Shown here piece after piece: positions 33,901 to 42,814 of a DNA stretch of 64,000 nucleotides. The notes under the pieces were generated by a model that was not told where the DNA came from, searched no databases, and saw only the letters and a program-made list of their open reading frames with translations. The stretch's first letter is position 1. Every line of letters begins with the position of its first letter. This DNA comes from Massilia rubra (GTDB lineage Bacteria; Pseudomonadota; Gammaproteobacteria; Burkholderiales; Burkholderiaceae_D): the NCBI RefSeq assembly GCF_011682065.1, contig NZ_VUYU01000002.1:124001-188000 (forward strand). The letters are read 5' to 3'. Made by a program: the position numbers and the translations under genes.

Positions 33901-34068
33901 GATCGACCAGCTGGTGCGCACGAAATGATGGAATGCCTTGTCGGGGTCGAGCGCCGCCGCCGGGCGCGCCGCCGCCAGGGCCGCCAGGGCCGCCAGCAAC
34001 AACAGCGCGCGCAGGCGCGATGCGCACCGCGCCAGGGTAGGGAAGCGCCGCGAAATAATCGTACTCAT
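30922..34068 (-). CDS. Periplasmic two-component-type beta-propeller sensor with GGDEF diguanylate cyclase
   Basis: 1048 residues. A signal/TM segment (about 18-38) is followed by about 14 Reg_prop propeller repeats (for example QGYIWIATQAGLARFDG and GRVWVGTYKGLTVVENG) making two seven-bladed propellers, then a Y_Y_Y domain (YRLHGYDKDW and later SYTFEVKASNN), a TM helix near 770-790, a coiled-coil linker and a GGDEF domain (about 835-1000). The active-site loop is RWGGEEFLLV, intact for c-di-GMP synthesis. The architecture is that of hybrid propeller sensors of Bacteroidetes and Xanthomonas, with the kinase part replaced by GGDEF. ATG 34068 is chosen because it directly precedes the signal sequence; a start 4 codons upstream is possible. 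Confidence 0.92.
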   Translation of the reverse strand: MSTIISRRFPTLARCASRLRALLLLAALAALAAARPAAALDPDKAFHHFVRTSWSIQSGLPQVSVQAITQDQQGYIWIATQAGLARFDGVRFTNYSPENQPAMAGVWIRSLLADSAGRVWVGTYKGLTVVENGVFRAVAPADPLQFPVLDIHAMVEDQGRLVVATSSGVFDYDGGKLVHRPGSPAPATALLKSADGVYIGGAGGIFHSRGKETELIPLPAGMRQGVVTRLAEAQGKIWVGTSVGLFTRDGADLVAATAEPLLQSSPTTMLYQDSDRNLWVASNAGMGRIRNGKATEIIPEKNPAAFKGVLAAFEDRERNLWLGSQWQGLVRLWNGSTRRLAAAEGLTEPIVWSLARAPDGRTWVGTSDGLSVYSDGRFRQVLSGSQLPHPHAYNLLADADRIWIGTRRGLVLWQGGKLEAPAMFAPMATAQINGIVRDRNGVIWFPTSEGVFRLVGGTLTKFGKNEGLHDVRARQVRELKDGRLLVSTQDGLYELRGERMEQIGLDSGLQPGMDITAITELRDGSLVLGSLTEELYLFNGRRWHKFAAAEGLPPNAPFFLTEDAAGYLWSAGLRGILRVPVADMRQVQNGQSRTVNAEMILNERGDRRSGEQGYCCNGAGTSKGFMDPAGTLWLPSRDGVVTLDTMGLTKNMTAPTAVIERVRVLDTWRDIHQGQAGGMRVREDARDMAFEFTALSFQDPASVVLRYRLHGYDKDWRELAAGAPRSVNYTNLPAGSYTFEVKASNNADVWNKLPARLNFTIAPHFYETSWFYGLLLAMLCGTVYGGYRLQRRAHEKQRAALELQVAERTEQLHVANRALELASQTDPLTGLHNRRYLSNQIPADLAFYERENKRTGSGDNTLLFALVDIDHFKRINDTYGHRAGDRVLQQVSDVLRAQVRVGDYIVRWGGEEFLLVCRPSTRQFVPVLGERIRRAVANQVFDLGDGITVALTCSVGLAESGLYLDDSKRVSWEHLVELADAALYWIKANGRNGWSALRPKAGGDNAELIEKLHLGAQAMIDTGRATLISSSDQLTPTHAALAESNDPA

Positions 34069-34241
34069 GCATTCATTCAAGATGGCGCCCGTCCGTTGCA
34101 AAGCATGAATACGATAGTACGTGAACGCGGGCGCGCACGGGGCGCGCATGCCGCGTTTACGGCGACGGCAGGGGCTGCTGTTGCCGATGTGCAACGGTTG
34201 CTTGCTGGTAGGCTATTTCAGGGCCGTGCCGGCCACGGGAA

Positions 34242-36503
34242 TCAGGGCGCGCCGATGCTGCCTTCATCGTTGAGCCAGTCGTACAGCGCCGCCGTGGCCA
34301 TCGGGCGCGCGAACAGGAAGCCTTGCGCCAGCGGGCAGCCGAGCGACTGCAGGATGGCGGCCTGGCGTTCATCCTCGACCCCTTCGGCGATCACCGACAG
34401 GCCCAGGTTGCGCCCGAGCTGGATGACCATTTCGGCAATGCTGCTGCCGCGCGCCGAGTGCGTGATTTCGGTCACGAACGCGCGGTCGATCTTGAGCCGG
34501 TCGACCTGCAGCCGCTGCAAATACGACAGCGACGAGAAGCCCGTGCCGAAATCGTCGATCGCGATCGATACCCCGGTGTGCTTGATCTGGGCCAGCATCT
34601 TGATCAGCAAGTCCGGTTCTTCCATCGCCATCGACTCGGTGATTTCGAGTTCGATGAATTCGGGCGGGGCGCCGGTTTCTTCCAGCGCCGAGCGCAGCAT
34701 GTCGAGAAAATACGGGTGGCGGAACTGCACCTGCGAGACATTGACCGACATGGTGAACTGGCGGTGCCCGGCGTCGCGCAGGCGCACCAGCTCGTGGCAG
34801 GCGCTGCGCAGCACCCATTCGCCGATATCGATGATCAGGCCCGAATATTCGGCGATCGGGATGAAGCGGTCCGGCGAAATATAGGTGCCGTCGACGGTCT
34901 GCCAGCGCAGCAGGGCTTCGGCGCCGACCGGGCGGCGCGCCGTCAGGTCCATCTGCGGCTGGTACACCACGAACAGCTCGCCCTTGGCAAAGCCGGTGCG
35001 CAGCGCGTGCATCATGCGCACGCGCTCGCGGATTTCCACGCCCATGCTGCGCGAAAAATAGAAGTGGCCGGCGCGCTGCTGGCTCTTGGCGCGCTTGAGC
35101 GCGATGTCGGCGTCCTTGAGCGCGTCGGCGCCGCTGCCGTCGTGTTCCGACAGGCGCACCAGGCCCAGGGTGGCCGACAGCTGCACATCCTGGCCGTCGA
35201 TCGAGAAGGGCGTTTCGAACAGCGCCAGGATGCGCACCGGATTGACGGCGGCGGCGTCGCCCAGCACCGAAAAAATATCGCCGCCGATGCGCGCCACCGT
35301 CAACTGCTGGCCGAGGCGCTGTTGCAGGCGGCTGGCCACGGCGACCAGCAGCAGGTCGCCGAACTGGTGGCCGAGGGCGTCGTTGGTTTCGGCGAAGTGG
35401 TCCAGGTCCACCAGCGACAGGGTGGCGTCGTCGCGCCCCGGCCCGGCCAGGGTGGCGTCGAGGATTTCGACCAGGCGCGTGCGGTTGGGCAGCTTGGAGA
35501 GCTGGTCGTAAAAGGCGGCGTTGTGCAGGTGGCTGACCAGCTCCACGTTGTCCAGCCCCACGGCCACATTGCTGCAAAAGACTTCCAGCAGGCGCTGGTC
35601 GAGCTCGCCCAAGGTGCGTCCCGGCGCCAGGAAGGCGACGAAATCGCGGCTCGATTTGCCGGCGAAGAACAGGGTCACCGCGCCCGGCTCGTAGATGTTG
35701 CGGCGCTGCGCCAGGGTGCGCTCCATCGCCGCGGCGACGGCGGCGTCTTCCGAGGCGGTCAGGTTGCCGGTGCCGAGGCGGCGGTAAACGCCGGCCGTGG
35801 CCATGATGTGCAGCTCGCGGCAGCGCGCGTCCGGGCACTCCTGCACGCACAGCACCCCGTTCGGCTCGACCCCGAGAATGTCGGCGATCTGCGCCAGCAC
35901 CCCGGCGGCGAAGTTTTGCACGCCGTGCAGCGCCATCAGCTCGGTGCTGGCGCGCACCACCCGGTCGAGGCCGCGCCGGTTGGCGCTGATCGCGCGGATT
36001 TGCTCGTACGAGCGGATCGCCGCCGTCACCGTCGTAAACAGCTTGATGCGGGTCAGTTCGGACTTGGTCTTGTAATCGTTGATGTCGAAATCGCGGATGG
36101 CGTCGATCTCGGGCGCGTAGCCGGGCTGCCCGGTGCGCAGGATGATGCGCACGTCGGCCAGCTTGAGCGTTTCGCGGATGTAGCGCACCAGGTGCAGGCC
36201 GGCGTCGTCCTGTTCCATCACCACATCGAGCAGGATGACGGCGATGTCGTGTTCGTGCTTGAGCATTTCGCGCGCCTGGCCGGCCGAATAGGCGTGCACG
36301 AATTCGAGCGGGCGCTGTTGCATGTCCAGGTTGCCGAGCGCGAAGGTGGTGGTCGAGTGCACGTCTTCGTCGTCGTCGATGATCATCACGCGCCAGACGC
36401 CGCCCGTTCCAACGCTGACAGGCGCACCGGGGTGTTCCTCCAAAAATACCAGGTCGTCGTGGTCGTCCTCAAGGTCGTCCAAGGGCGTGCTCGATGGGGG
36501 CAT
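34242..36503 (-). CDS. Response regulator with DUF3369, degenerate GGDEF and EAL domains
   Basis: 753 residues. The REC domain (about 36-160) has VMIIDDDED and the phospho-acceptor in ILLDVVMEQDD (Asp 93). A DUF3369 GAF-like domain follows (about 185-330). Next is a GGDEF-type domain whose signature reads GGDIF, so it is probably not a cyclase. Last is an EAL domain with the catalytic set (AEALLRW, LEITESM, DDFGTGFSSLSYL, KIDRAFV, AEGVE), so c-di-GMP hydrolysis is likely. ATG 36503 has GGAG 9 bases upstream. The kinase that phosphorylates it is not adjacent. The 173-base gap to the propeller-GGDEF gene means separate promoters are possible. Confidence 0.93.
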   Translation of the reverse strand: MPPSSTPLDDLEDDHDDLVFLEEHPGAPVSVGTGGVWRVMIIDDDEDVHSTTTFALGNLDMQQRPLEFVHAYSAGQAREMLKHEHDIAVILLDVVMEQDDAGLHLVRYIRETLKLADVRIILRTGQPGYAPEIDAIRDFDINDYKTKSELTRIKLFTTVTAAIRSYEQIRAISANRRGLDRVVRASTELMALHGVQNFAAGVLAQIADILGVEPNGVLCVQECPDARCRELHIMATAGVYRRLGTGNLTASEDAAVAAAMERTLAQRRNIYEPGAVTLFFAGKSSRDFVAFLAPGRTLGELDQRLLEVFCSNVAVGLDNVELVSHLHNAAFYDQLSKLPNRTRLVEILDATLAGPGRDDATLSLVDLDHFAETNDALGHQFGDLLLVAVASRLQQRLGQQLTVARIGGDIFSVLGDAAAVNPVRILALFETPFSIDGQDVQLSATLGLVRLSEHDGSGADALKDADIALKRAKSQQRAGHFYFSRSMGVEIRERVRMMHALRTGFAKGELFVVYQPQMDLTARRPVGAEALLRWQTVDGTYISPDRFIPIAEYSGLIIDIGEWVLRSACHELVRLRDAGHRQFTMSVNVSQVQFRHPYFLDMLRSALEETGAPPEFIELEITESMAMEEPDLLIKMLAQIKHTGVSIAIDDFGTGFSSLSYLQRLQVDRLKIDRAFVTEITHSARGSSIAEMVIQLGRNLGLSVIAEGVEDERQAAILQSLGCPLAQGFLFARPMATAALYDWLNDEGSIGAP

Positions 36504-36813
36504 GTGTCGCTTCTCCAGGCGTTTTTCGGTAATGACGCGTCGCCAGTATACGTCCGATTGTAACAATCAACGCAGCTTGGTGCCGGCCAGCCGACACCGA
36601 TTGCAGCGCAATGCCACTGCTTTTCCATAGCATGCCACGAATTTGGCTTACTGTATCTATTGGCAGCGAGAAAAAGAAATTGCACAACAGATCAAGATAG
36701 TTGGCAAGATGTTCAGAGGTGCGGGGGGCGCCGTCGCGGCGGTCCTGGCCGTCGGCGCCAGCAAAAGCGCGCGGGCTGGTAGAATTGGCTTTTCCGCCAC
36801 TCACTTCCCTATC
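36504..36813. other. Intergenic region between divergent response regulator and aroC
   Basis: 310 bases with no gene supported. It must hold promoters in both directions, but no convincing -35/-10 pair was found by eye. An open frame runs through its 3' half into aroC and has no start-site support. Confidence 0.6.
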
Positions 36814-37908
36814 ATGTCCGGCAATTCTTTTGGCAAGCTGTTTACCGTTACAACGTTTGGCGAGTCGCATGGCCCGGCCATCGGCTGTGTGATCGACGGC
36901 TGCCCGCCGGGCCTGGTGTTGTCGGAAGCCGACATCCAGCCCGACCTCGACCGCCGCAAACCGGGCACCTCGCGCCACGTCACCCAGCGCCAGGAAGCCG
37001 ATACGGTCGAGATCCTGTCCGGCGTCTACGAGGGCAAGACCACCGGCACGCCGATCATGCTGATCATCCGCAACCAGGACCAGCGCAGCAAGGATTACGG
37101 CAACATCGTCGAGAGCTTCCGTCCCGGCCACGCCGACTATACCTACTGGCACAAGTACGGCGTGCGCGATCCGCGCGGCGGCGGGCGTTCCTCGGCGCGC
37201 CTCACCGCCCCGGTGGTCGGCGCGGCGGCGGTGGCCAAGAAGTGGCTGCACGAGCAGTACGGCACCGTCTTCATGGGCTGCATGAGCCAGTTGGGCGACA
37301 TTGCCGTGCCGTTCGAGGGGTGGGAGCATGTGCCGGACAACCCGTTTTTTGCCGCCAGCGGCGATCTTGAGCTGATCGCGCGCATGGAAGCGGCCATGGA
37401 CGAGCTGCGCCGCGACGGCGACTCGATCGGCGCGCGCATCGACGTGGTGGCCAAAAACGTGCCGGTGGGCCTGGGCCAGCCGATCTACGACAAGCTCGAT
37501 GCCGACATCGCCTACGCCATGATGGGCATTAACGCCGTCAAGGGCGTGGAGATCGGCGCCGGTTTCCGTTCGGTGGCGCAGCGCGGCTCCGAGCATGGCG
37601 ACGAACTGACGCCGGGCGGCTTTGTCGGCAACAACGCCGGCGGGGTGCTGGGCGGGATTTCGACCGGCCAGGACATCACGGTGTCGATCGCCATCAAGCC
37701 GACCTCCTCGATCCGCACGCCGCGCCGTTCGATCGACAAGGCCGGAACGCCGGTGATGGTCGAAACGTTCGGGCGCCACGATCCGTGCGTGGGCATTCGC
37801 GCCACCCCGATCGCCGAAGCCATGCTGGCGCTGGTGCTGATCGACCACGCCCTGATGCACCGCGCCCAATGCGGCGATGTGCGGGTCGACACGCCGAAAA
37901 TTGCATAA
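36814..37908 (+). CDS. aroC: Chorismate synthase
   Basis: 364 residues, normal for the family. It makes chorismate from EPSP using reduced FMN, the last step of the shikimate pathway. Visible signatures are [18 protein letters not shown] near the N-terminus, [11 protein letters not shown], and the C-terminal [18 protein letters not shown]. The frame is open for another 57 codons upstream, but ATG 36814 gives the canonical [10 protein letters not shown] start. The MFS transporter gene starts inside or at its 3' end, suggesting a two-gene operon. Confidence 0.98.
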   Translation: MSGNSFGKLFTVTTFGESHGPAIGCVIDGCPPGLVLSEADIQPDLDRRKPGTSRHVTQRQEADTVEILSGVYEGKTTGTPIMLIIRNQDQRSKDYGNIVESFRPGHADYTYWHKYGVRDPRGGGRSSARLTAPVVGAAAVAKKWLHEQYGTVFMGCMSQLGDIAVPFEGWEHVPDNPFFAASGDLELIARMEAAMDELRRDGDSIGARIDVVAKNVPVGLGQPIYDKLDADIAYAMMGINAVKGVEIGAGFRSVAQRGSEHGDELTPGGFVGNNAGGVLGGISTGQDITVSIAIKPTSSIRTPRRSIDKAGTPVMVETFGRHDPCVGIRATPIAEAMLALVLIDHALMHRAQCGDVRVDTPKIA

Positions 37909-39088
37909 AACCGCTGCGGGGCCGGACGCTCCGCAGTCCGCGCCCTCGCTCGCGCCGTTCGCGCTGTTCCTGTTCGCGTACTACGCGCAGGTCGGCGCGT
38001 TTGCCATTTACGCAACCCTGTTCTTCGCCGCGCACGGCATGAGCGCCCCGCAAATCGGGGTGCTGATGTCGCTGATCCAGGTGATGCGCATCATCGGCCC
38101 GAACCTGTGGGGGTGGCTGGCCGACCATACCGGCCAGCGCGTACGCGTGCTGCGCCTGACCACCGGCGGCGCGCTGCTCGCCTTTTGCGGCATCTTTTTC
38201 GCCGAATCGTACTTCCAGTTCATCGCCGTGATGGTCGCCTTCAACCTGTTTTCGAGCGCCCAGGCGCCCCTTAGCGAAGCGCTGCTGCTGGCGGCCCTGC
38301 GCGGCGACGCCAGCAACTATGGGCGCGTGCGCATGTGGGGTTCGGTCGGCTTCATCGTGGCGGTGCTGGCCGCCGGCTGGCTGCTCGAGTCGCTGGGCGT
38401 GGACGCCTTGCCATGGATCGCGCTGTTCCTGCTGGTGTGCGTGGGCGCGGCCGGCCTGCGCATCCGCCAGGCGCCTTTGGTGGCGCATGCCGCGGGCGCG
38501 CCGGGCCTGTGGAGCGTGCTGCGGCGGCGCGAGGTGATCGCGTTTTTCGTCTCGGCCGCGCTGATGGCGGGCGTGCACATGTCGCTCAACGCCTTTTACT
38601 CGCTGTACCTGGAGCAGGCCGGCTACAGCAAGCCGGTGATCGGCATGATGTGGGCGCTCGGCGTGGTGGCCGAGGTGGCGTTCTTCTATTTCCAGGCGCC
38701 GCTGCTGCGCCGCTTCGGCGCGCAGCGGGTGATGATGTGCGCCTTCGCGCTGGCCGTCGTGCGCTTTCCGGTCATCGGCGCCGCCGGCCAACTGCTGGCG
38801 GTGCTGGCGCTGGCCCAGTTGCTGCACGCGGCCACGTTCGCGGCGCATCTTTCGAGCGCGGTGATGGTCATGCAGCGCTGGTTCGCCGGCCCCTTGCAGG
38901 CGCGCGGGCAAGCGCTGTACATGAGCCTTGCCTACGGCATCGGCGGCACTTGCGGCGGGCTGGCGATGTCGCTGTGCTGGGACCGGATCGGCCCGCAGGC
39001 GGTGTTTTACCTGGCCGGGGCGCTCGCGCTCGCGGCCGCCGGGAGCGCGGCGCTGTCGTTCCGCTGGCAGCGCCAGGCCAAGGGGTGA
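37877..39088 (+). CDS. MFS transporter (HcaT / MFS_1-like)
   Basis: Up to 403 residues with 12 predicted TM helices and MFS loop features ([16 protein letters not shown] between helices 2 and 3, [10 protein letters not shown] then [13 protein letters not shown] before helix 5), resembling the 3-phenylpropionate/nucleoside-type MFS_1_like group. The true start is uncertain: ATG 37877 overlaps aroC by 32 bases, while TTG 37901 overlaps it by 8 and would remove an unlikely polar leader. Neither has a clear Shine-Dalgarno. The substrate is unknown. The gene ends just before the convergent HDOD gene, with no space for a separate terminator. Confidence 0.85.
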   Translation: MCGSTRRKLHKTAAGPDAPQSAPSLAPFALFLFAYYAQVGAFAIYATLFFAAHGMSAPQIGVLMSLIQVMRIIGPNLWGWLADHTGQRVRVLRLTTGGALLAFCGIFFAESYFQFIAVMVAFNLFSSAQAPLSEALLLAALRGDASNYGRVRMWGSVGFIVAVLAAGWLLESLGVDALPWIALFLLVCVGAAGLRIRQAPLVAHAAGAPGLWSVLRRREVIAFFVSAALMAGVHMSLNAFYSLYLEQAGYSKPVIGMMWALGVVAEVAFFYFQAPLLRRFGAQRVMMCAFALAVVRFPVIGAAGQLLAVLALAQLLHAATFAAHLSSAVMVMQRWFAGPLQARGQALYMSLAYGIGGTCGGLAMSLCWDRIGPQAVFYLAGALALAAAGSAALSFRWQRQAKG

Positions 39089-40600
39089 TCAGCGCGGCTT
39101 GGCGGCGGCCATCAGTTCCACTTGCTGGCGCCGCACCACGGTCTTGACGATCAGCGAGCGCAGGTCGTTGAGCAGCGCGAATTCGGTCTGGCTCAGGTGA
39201 ATCGCCGGGAAGCTGTCGTCCCAGTCGCCATAAATGAAACCGACCGGCTGGCCGTTGGACGACAGCGGCAGGATCACGAAGCTGCGCGCGTCCGACAGGC
39301 AATCCTTCCACCACTGCGGCAGCTTGGCCGCGAACTTGGCGTCCTGCGCGTTTTCGACAAATATCACACGGTCGCTGCCCAGCGAGGCGTGGAACACGTT
39401 GGCGCTGTAGGCGTCGTCGAAGCTCAGGGCGCCGATCAGTTCCTTGGCGCCGTCGCCCAGGCCGATCTTGGCGACGTATTTGTTCTCGCGCCGGTTGCGC
39501 AGAAAGGCCACGGCGCGCGAGAAGGTCAGTCCCTGGAACACGGTTTCCAGCGCCATCGACATCATCTGGCCCGGAGTTGCGGTGGCGACGACGTCGCGCA
39601 TGTCGGCTACGCCCGAGAGCAGCACCTTGTTGCCTTCGGCGCGCATGCGGCGCGTGGCGATGTCGGCGGCGCGCTTTTCGGCCGGCTTGGCCAGCGGCGC
39701 GATCGACAGGTCGGTGGCGGCGGTTTCCTTGGCTTTTTCGATGGCCGTCAAAATATGGTCCGGCTCGACCCCGAGCATCGATGAAAAACTGCTGGCCAGC
39801 ACGCGCACCTGGGCGGCCCCGGCTTCATCGTCGTTCCACAGGGAGCTGGCGCACTGCGACGACATGGTCGATACCGCGGCCAGCCAGTCTTCGTGGGTGA
39901 ACACCTCGCCGCGCGGGGCCGGTTCGACCCGGCGCATGCCGGCGATCAGGTTCTTCGGCAAGCCCCAGTGCTCGGCGGTGGCGCGCCCGATGGCTTCCAT
40001 CGACAGGCCGAGCAGCGGCGGCGCGGCGGCGTCTTCGCCACCGCTGCCGCCAACCGCCTGCAGCGCGGTCCAGCGTTCGGGCATGTAGAAGGTGATCATC
40101 ATGCGCCCCAGCGTGTGCAGCATCGAGCACACCACGGCTTCCTCGGCGTCGCGCCCTTTGGCGCTGGCGGCCACCTGTTGCGCCACCATCCCGGCCAGCA
40201 CCGCTTTTTCCATCTCCACGTGGGCAACGGCCGAATCGGGCGAGGCGCGCGTCAGTTCCTCGATCAGCTTCAGGCCCAGCGCCAGGTGGCCGATGGCCTC
40301 CGTGCCGAGCACCAGCACCGCCTTGGTCACCGTGTTGATGCGCTGGCCGAACGCCGAATACATGCCGCTGTTGGCCAGGCGCAGGACCTTTTGCGTCAGG
40401 ACCGGGTCCGACAGCACCGTTTGCGTCATGCTGAACTGGTGCTCGTCCTCGCCGCGCATGGCGCCCAGGATGGCGCTGATGGCCTTGGCGAAGCCGGGCA
40501 TGTCGCCGCGCCGGCGCACCCGTTCCCACAACTGGGCCAGGGTGGCGTCGGCGCTGGCCGGGGAGGGCGGGGCCGCCTGGAGCAGGGAATTGGCGATCAT
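39089..40600 (-). CDS. HDOD domain signalling protein with GAF-like C-terminus
   Basis: 503 residues. Residues about 15-290 are an HDOD domain (VLSDPVLTQKVLRLANSGMY, then INTVTKAVLVLGTEAIGHLAL and a CSMLHTLGRMMITFY segment), a family that lacks phosphohydrolase activity in most members and links signals to motility, biofilm or the cell cycle. Residues about 330-490 look like a GAF domain. It overlaps the upstream PAS-GGDEF-EAL gene by 4 bases, so the two are one translational unit. Confidence 0.9.
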   Translation of the reverse strand: MIANSLLQAAPPSPASADATLAQLWERVRRRGDMPGFAKAISAILGAMRGEDEHQFSMTQTVLSDPVLTQKVLRLANSGMYSAFGQRINTVTKAVLVLGTEAIGHLALGLKLIEELTRASPDSAVAHVEMEKAVLAGMVAQQVAASAKGRDAEEAVVCSMLHTLGRMMITFYMPERWTALQAVGGSGGEDAAAPPLLGLSMEAIGRATAEHWGLPKNLIAGMRRVEPAPRGEVFTHEDWLAAVSTMSSQCASSLWNDDEAGAAQVRVLASSFSSMLGVEPDHILTAIEKAKETAATDLSIAPLAKPAEKRAADIATRRMRAEGNKVLLSGVADMRDVVATATPGQMMSMALETVFQGLTFSRAVAFLRNRRENKYVAKIGLGDGAKELIGALSFDDAYSANVFHASLGSDRVIFVENAQDAKFAAKLPQWWKDCLSDARSFVILPLSSNGQPVGFIYGDWDDSFPAIHLSQTEFALLNDLRSLIVKTVVRRQQVELMAAAKPR

Positions 40601-42312
40601 CGCAGCCCCGCGTGCGGTTCGATCGGCATCAGGGACGCGTACAAGTCTTCCTTGAGGGCGGCCATGGCCGCGTGGGCCGGCATCGGCTTACCTGTCAGGT
40701 AACCCTGGATGTACTGGCAGCCGCGCTGGTCGAGGTAATCGAGCTGCGCTTCGGTTTCCACCCCTTCGGCCACCACCGACAGGCCAAGGTGCTTGGCCAG
40801 GTCGAGCACCGCGTTGCAGATCGCGCCATCCTTGGGCGAATCGGGCAGGTCCTTGATGAAGGCGCGGTCGATTTTCAGCACCGAGATCGGGAAGCGCTTC
40901 AGGTACGCCAGCGAGGAGTAACCGGTGCCGAAATCGTCGATGGCGATGCGCGCCTGTCGCTCGGCCATCTTGAGGAGGATGGATTCTGCGTGCACGGGAT
41001 CGATCATCAGGGTTCCTTCGGTGATTTCGAGTACCAGCTGGCTGCCGGGCAGGCCCGAAAAGGCCAGCGCATGGTCCAGCACCTCGAGGAATTTATCGTT
41101 GCGAAACTGGCGCGGGCTGATATTGACCGAGATGTACAACGGTCGCTTGGCCACTTCTTCGAAGTGCCTGAGCTGGACGCAGGCCGCTTTCAGGGCCCAG
41201 GCCCCGAGCAGGTTGATCAGGCCATTGGTCTCGGCGATGGGAATGAAGCGCACCGGCGGCACCATGCCGAGGGTGGGATGCTTCCAGCGCATCAGGGTCT
41301 CGAAACCCTGGATGCGGCGCGTGGCGGCGTCCACGATCGGCTGGTAATAGAGCAGGAATTCGCCTTCGCGCACCGCCAGGAACATGGCCGCTTCGAGCGA
41401 GATATCGTGTTCCGGCGGGCCGCTGGTGCGCGGGCTGTAGACCAGGCAGCGCGCCTTGCCGGTTTCCTTGGCGCGCGACATGGCGGCGTCGGCCAGCGCG
41501 ACCAGCTGGACTTCATCCTCGGCGTGCTCGGGAAACAGGGCCAGGCCGATCGAGGCGCCGATGTAGATGGTGTGCTTGTCGACTTCGAACGGGGCCTGCA
41601 GGGCCGCCAGCAGGCGCCCGGTGACCAGCTTGATCTGGGCTTCGCTGCAGGTGCCCGGCAGGACCGCGACGAATTCGTCGCCGCCGATGCGCGCCAGGGT
41701 GTCGCTGTCGCGCAGGGTCTTGCGCAGGCGCGCCGCGGCGATGCGCAGCACGGCGTCGCCGACCGGGTGGCCGAGGCCGTCGTTGACCTTCTTGAAGCCA
41801 TCGAGGCCGATGGTGGCGACCGAAAAATTCTGCCCCGAGCGGCGCGCGTGGGCGATCACCATGCGGATCCGGTCCGACAGCAGCAGGCGGTTGGGCAGTT
41901 CGGTCAGGCTGTCGTGGGTGGCCAGGTGGCGCAGCCGTTCTTCGGTTTCGCGCTGGGCCGAGATGTCGCGCCCGACCGCCAGCAGCACCGTGTCGCCGCT
42001 TTGCTGCATGCGGCACAGGCGCAGTTCGAACCAGAGTTCCTTGTGCGGGGCCTTCAGGCGCACTTCGATGCGCGCCGGGGCGCCGGCGGCGTCGAGCAAT
42101 GCCGCGCCCAGGCTGGCCTGGTCGGCGTCGGCGACCAGCGTGGCGAGCGGGGCGCCTGCATCGAAGGCGAACAGGGCGCCGGTGCGCTTGCTGGCGGCCT
42201 TGATCCGGCCGGCCGCATCGAGGCGGAACACGATATCGCCGGCCGCTTCCATGAACTGGTCGAGCTCGGTGAGGGTGTCGCCGTGGGGCACTGATGGGGC
42301 ACTGGTGCGCAT
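40597..42312 (-). CDS. PAS-GGDEF-EAL cyclic-di-GMP enzyme
   Basis: 571 residues without TM segments. A PAS-like domain (about 12-125) is followed by GGDEF (about 130-295, motif RIGGDEFVAVLP, intact) and EAL (about 310-560). The EAL signature reads ETL (GFETLMRW) but keeps the metal-binding Glu, and the rest of the site is present (VLEITEG, DDFGTGYSSLAYL, KIDRAFI, AEGVET), so either or both activities may remain. The neighbouring HDOD gene overlaps its stop. The upstream region contains a MITE-like element at 42364-42526, so its promoter may be partly element-derived. Confidence 0.92.
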   Translation of the reverse strand: MRTSAPSVPHGDTLTELDQFMEAAGDIVFRLDAAGRIKAASKRTGALFAFDAGAPLATLVADADQASLGAALLDAAGAPARIEVRLKAPHKELWFELRLCRMQQSGDTVLLAVGRDISAQRETEERLRHLATHDSLTELPNRLLLSDRIRMVIAHARRSGQNFSVATIGLDGFKKVNDGLGHPVGDAVLRIAAARLRKTLRDSDTLARIGGDEFVAVLPGTCSEAQIKLVTGRLLAALQAPFEVDKHTIYIGASIGLALFPEHAEDEVQLVALADAAMSRAKETGKARCLVYSPRTSGPPEHDISLEAAMFLAVREGEFLLYYQPIVDAATRRIQGFETLMRWKHPTLGMVPPVRFIPIAETNGLINLLGAWALKAACVQLRHFEEVAKRPLYISVNISPRQFRNDKFLEVLDHALAFSGLPGSQLVLEITEGTLMIDPVHAESILLKMAERQARIAIDDFGTGYSSLAYLKRFPISVLKIDRAFIKDLPDSPKDGAICNAVLDLAKHLGLSVVAEGVETEAQLDYLDQRGCQYIQGYLTGKPMPAHAAMAALKEDLYASLMPIEPHAGLR

Positions 42313-42363
42313 TGTAAAAGTCGTTACCTTCGTATTGTGGCTTGCCGCTGGCTGCCAGGCGTC

Positions 42364-42526
42364 CTAGTGTCCCGAGTTAGGAATTCGTTGAATAAATATG
42401 GCGACAATCGCACCGATACTGCGTCACAAATGCTCGCCAGGCCTCGGCCTGTCTGCGCTTTGTTCCTTGTCTCGTTACGATTTCACCACATTTAATCATC
42501 AACGAATTTCTAACTCGGGACACTAG
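42364..42526. mobile_element. 163-bp MITE-like element with 28-bp terminal inverted repeats
   Basis: Termini 42364-42391 and 42499-42526 are reverse complements with a single mismatch (27/28), both ending in CTAG-TGTCCCGAGTTAG. Because CTAG is palindromic it may be the duplicated target (4-bp TSD) rather than part of the repeat. The interior has no gene of meaningful size. A non-autonomous element mobilised by an unseen IS is the best reading. The rest of the 42313-42814 gap shows no supported gene. Confidence 0.8.
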
Positions 42527-42814
42527 TTTAGCAAATCGGCATTCACCGTGGCATGGAAAGATTCCAGAATGCATCAAAAACAGCCGGTGCGGTGGGTCAT
42601 TGGATGTTGCTTGACCGAACGCAAAAAACCGCGTGCCGGACGGGCGGGAAAGCAACTCTTGCTCCGTTTTCGGCTTTGGGCTAGGCTCTGGAAGCCTGTC
42701 GGGTCTTCCCCGCCGGTGCGCTATTGTCGCTCACCGGGGCCGTTTCGGGGGCGGGCCGGCCCTGGAAACGCTGCTTTTGTGCAATATTTTTCGGAGTTTG
42801 AGACGATTCACACC

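Noticed and set aside
31030-34884. 1284-residue open frame on the plus strand opposite the propeller-GGDEF gene
   Set aside because: It is antisense to a well-recognised protein. It is kept open only by the high GC of third codon positions and has low-complexity His/Arg/Ala composition.
34369-35850. 493-residue alternative minus-strand frame within the response regulator
   Set aside because: Out-of-frame, Arg/Pro/Gly-rich shadow of the REC-DUF3369-EAL gene.
42377-42655. 92-residue minus-strand frame across the MITE-like element
   Set aside because: It runs through the element and its flank and has no recognised family or start signal, so it is not called a gene.
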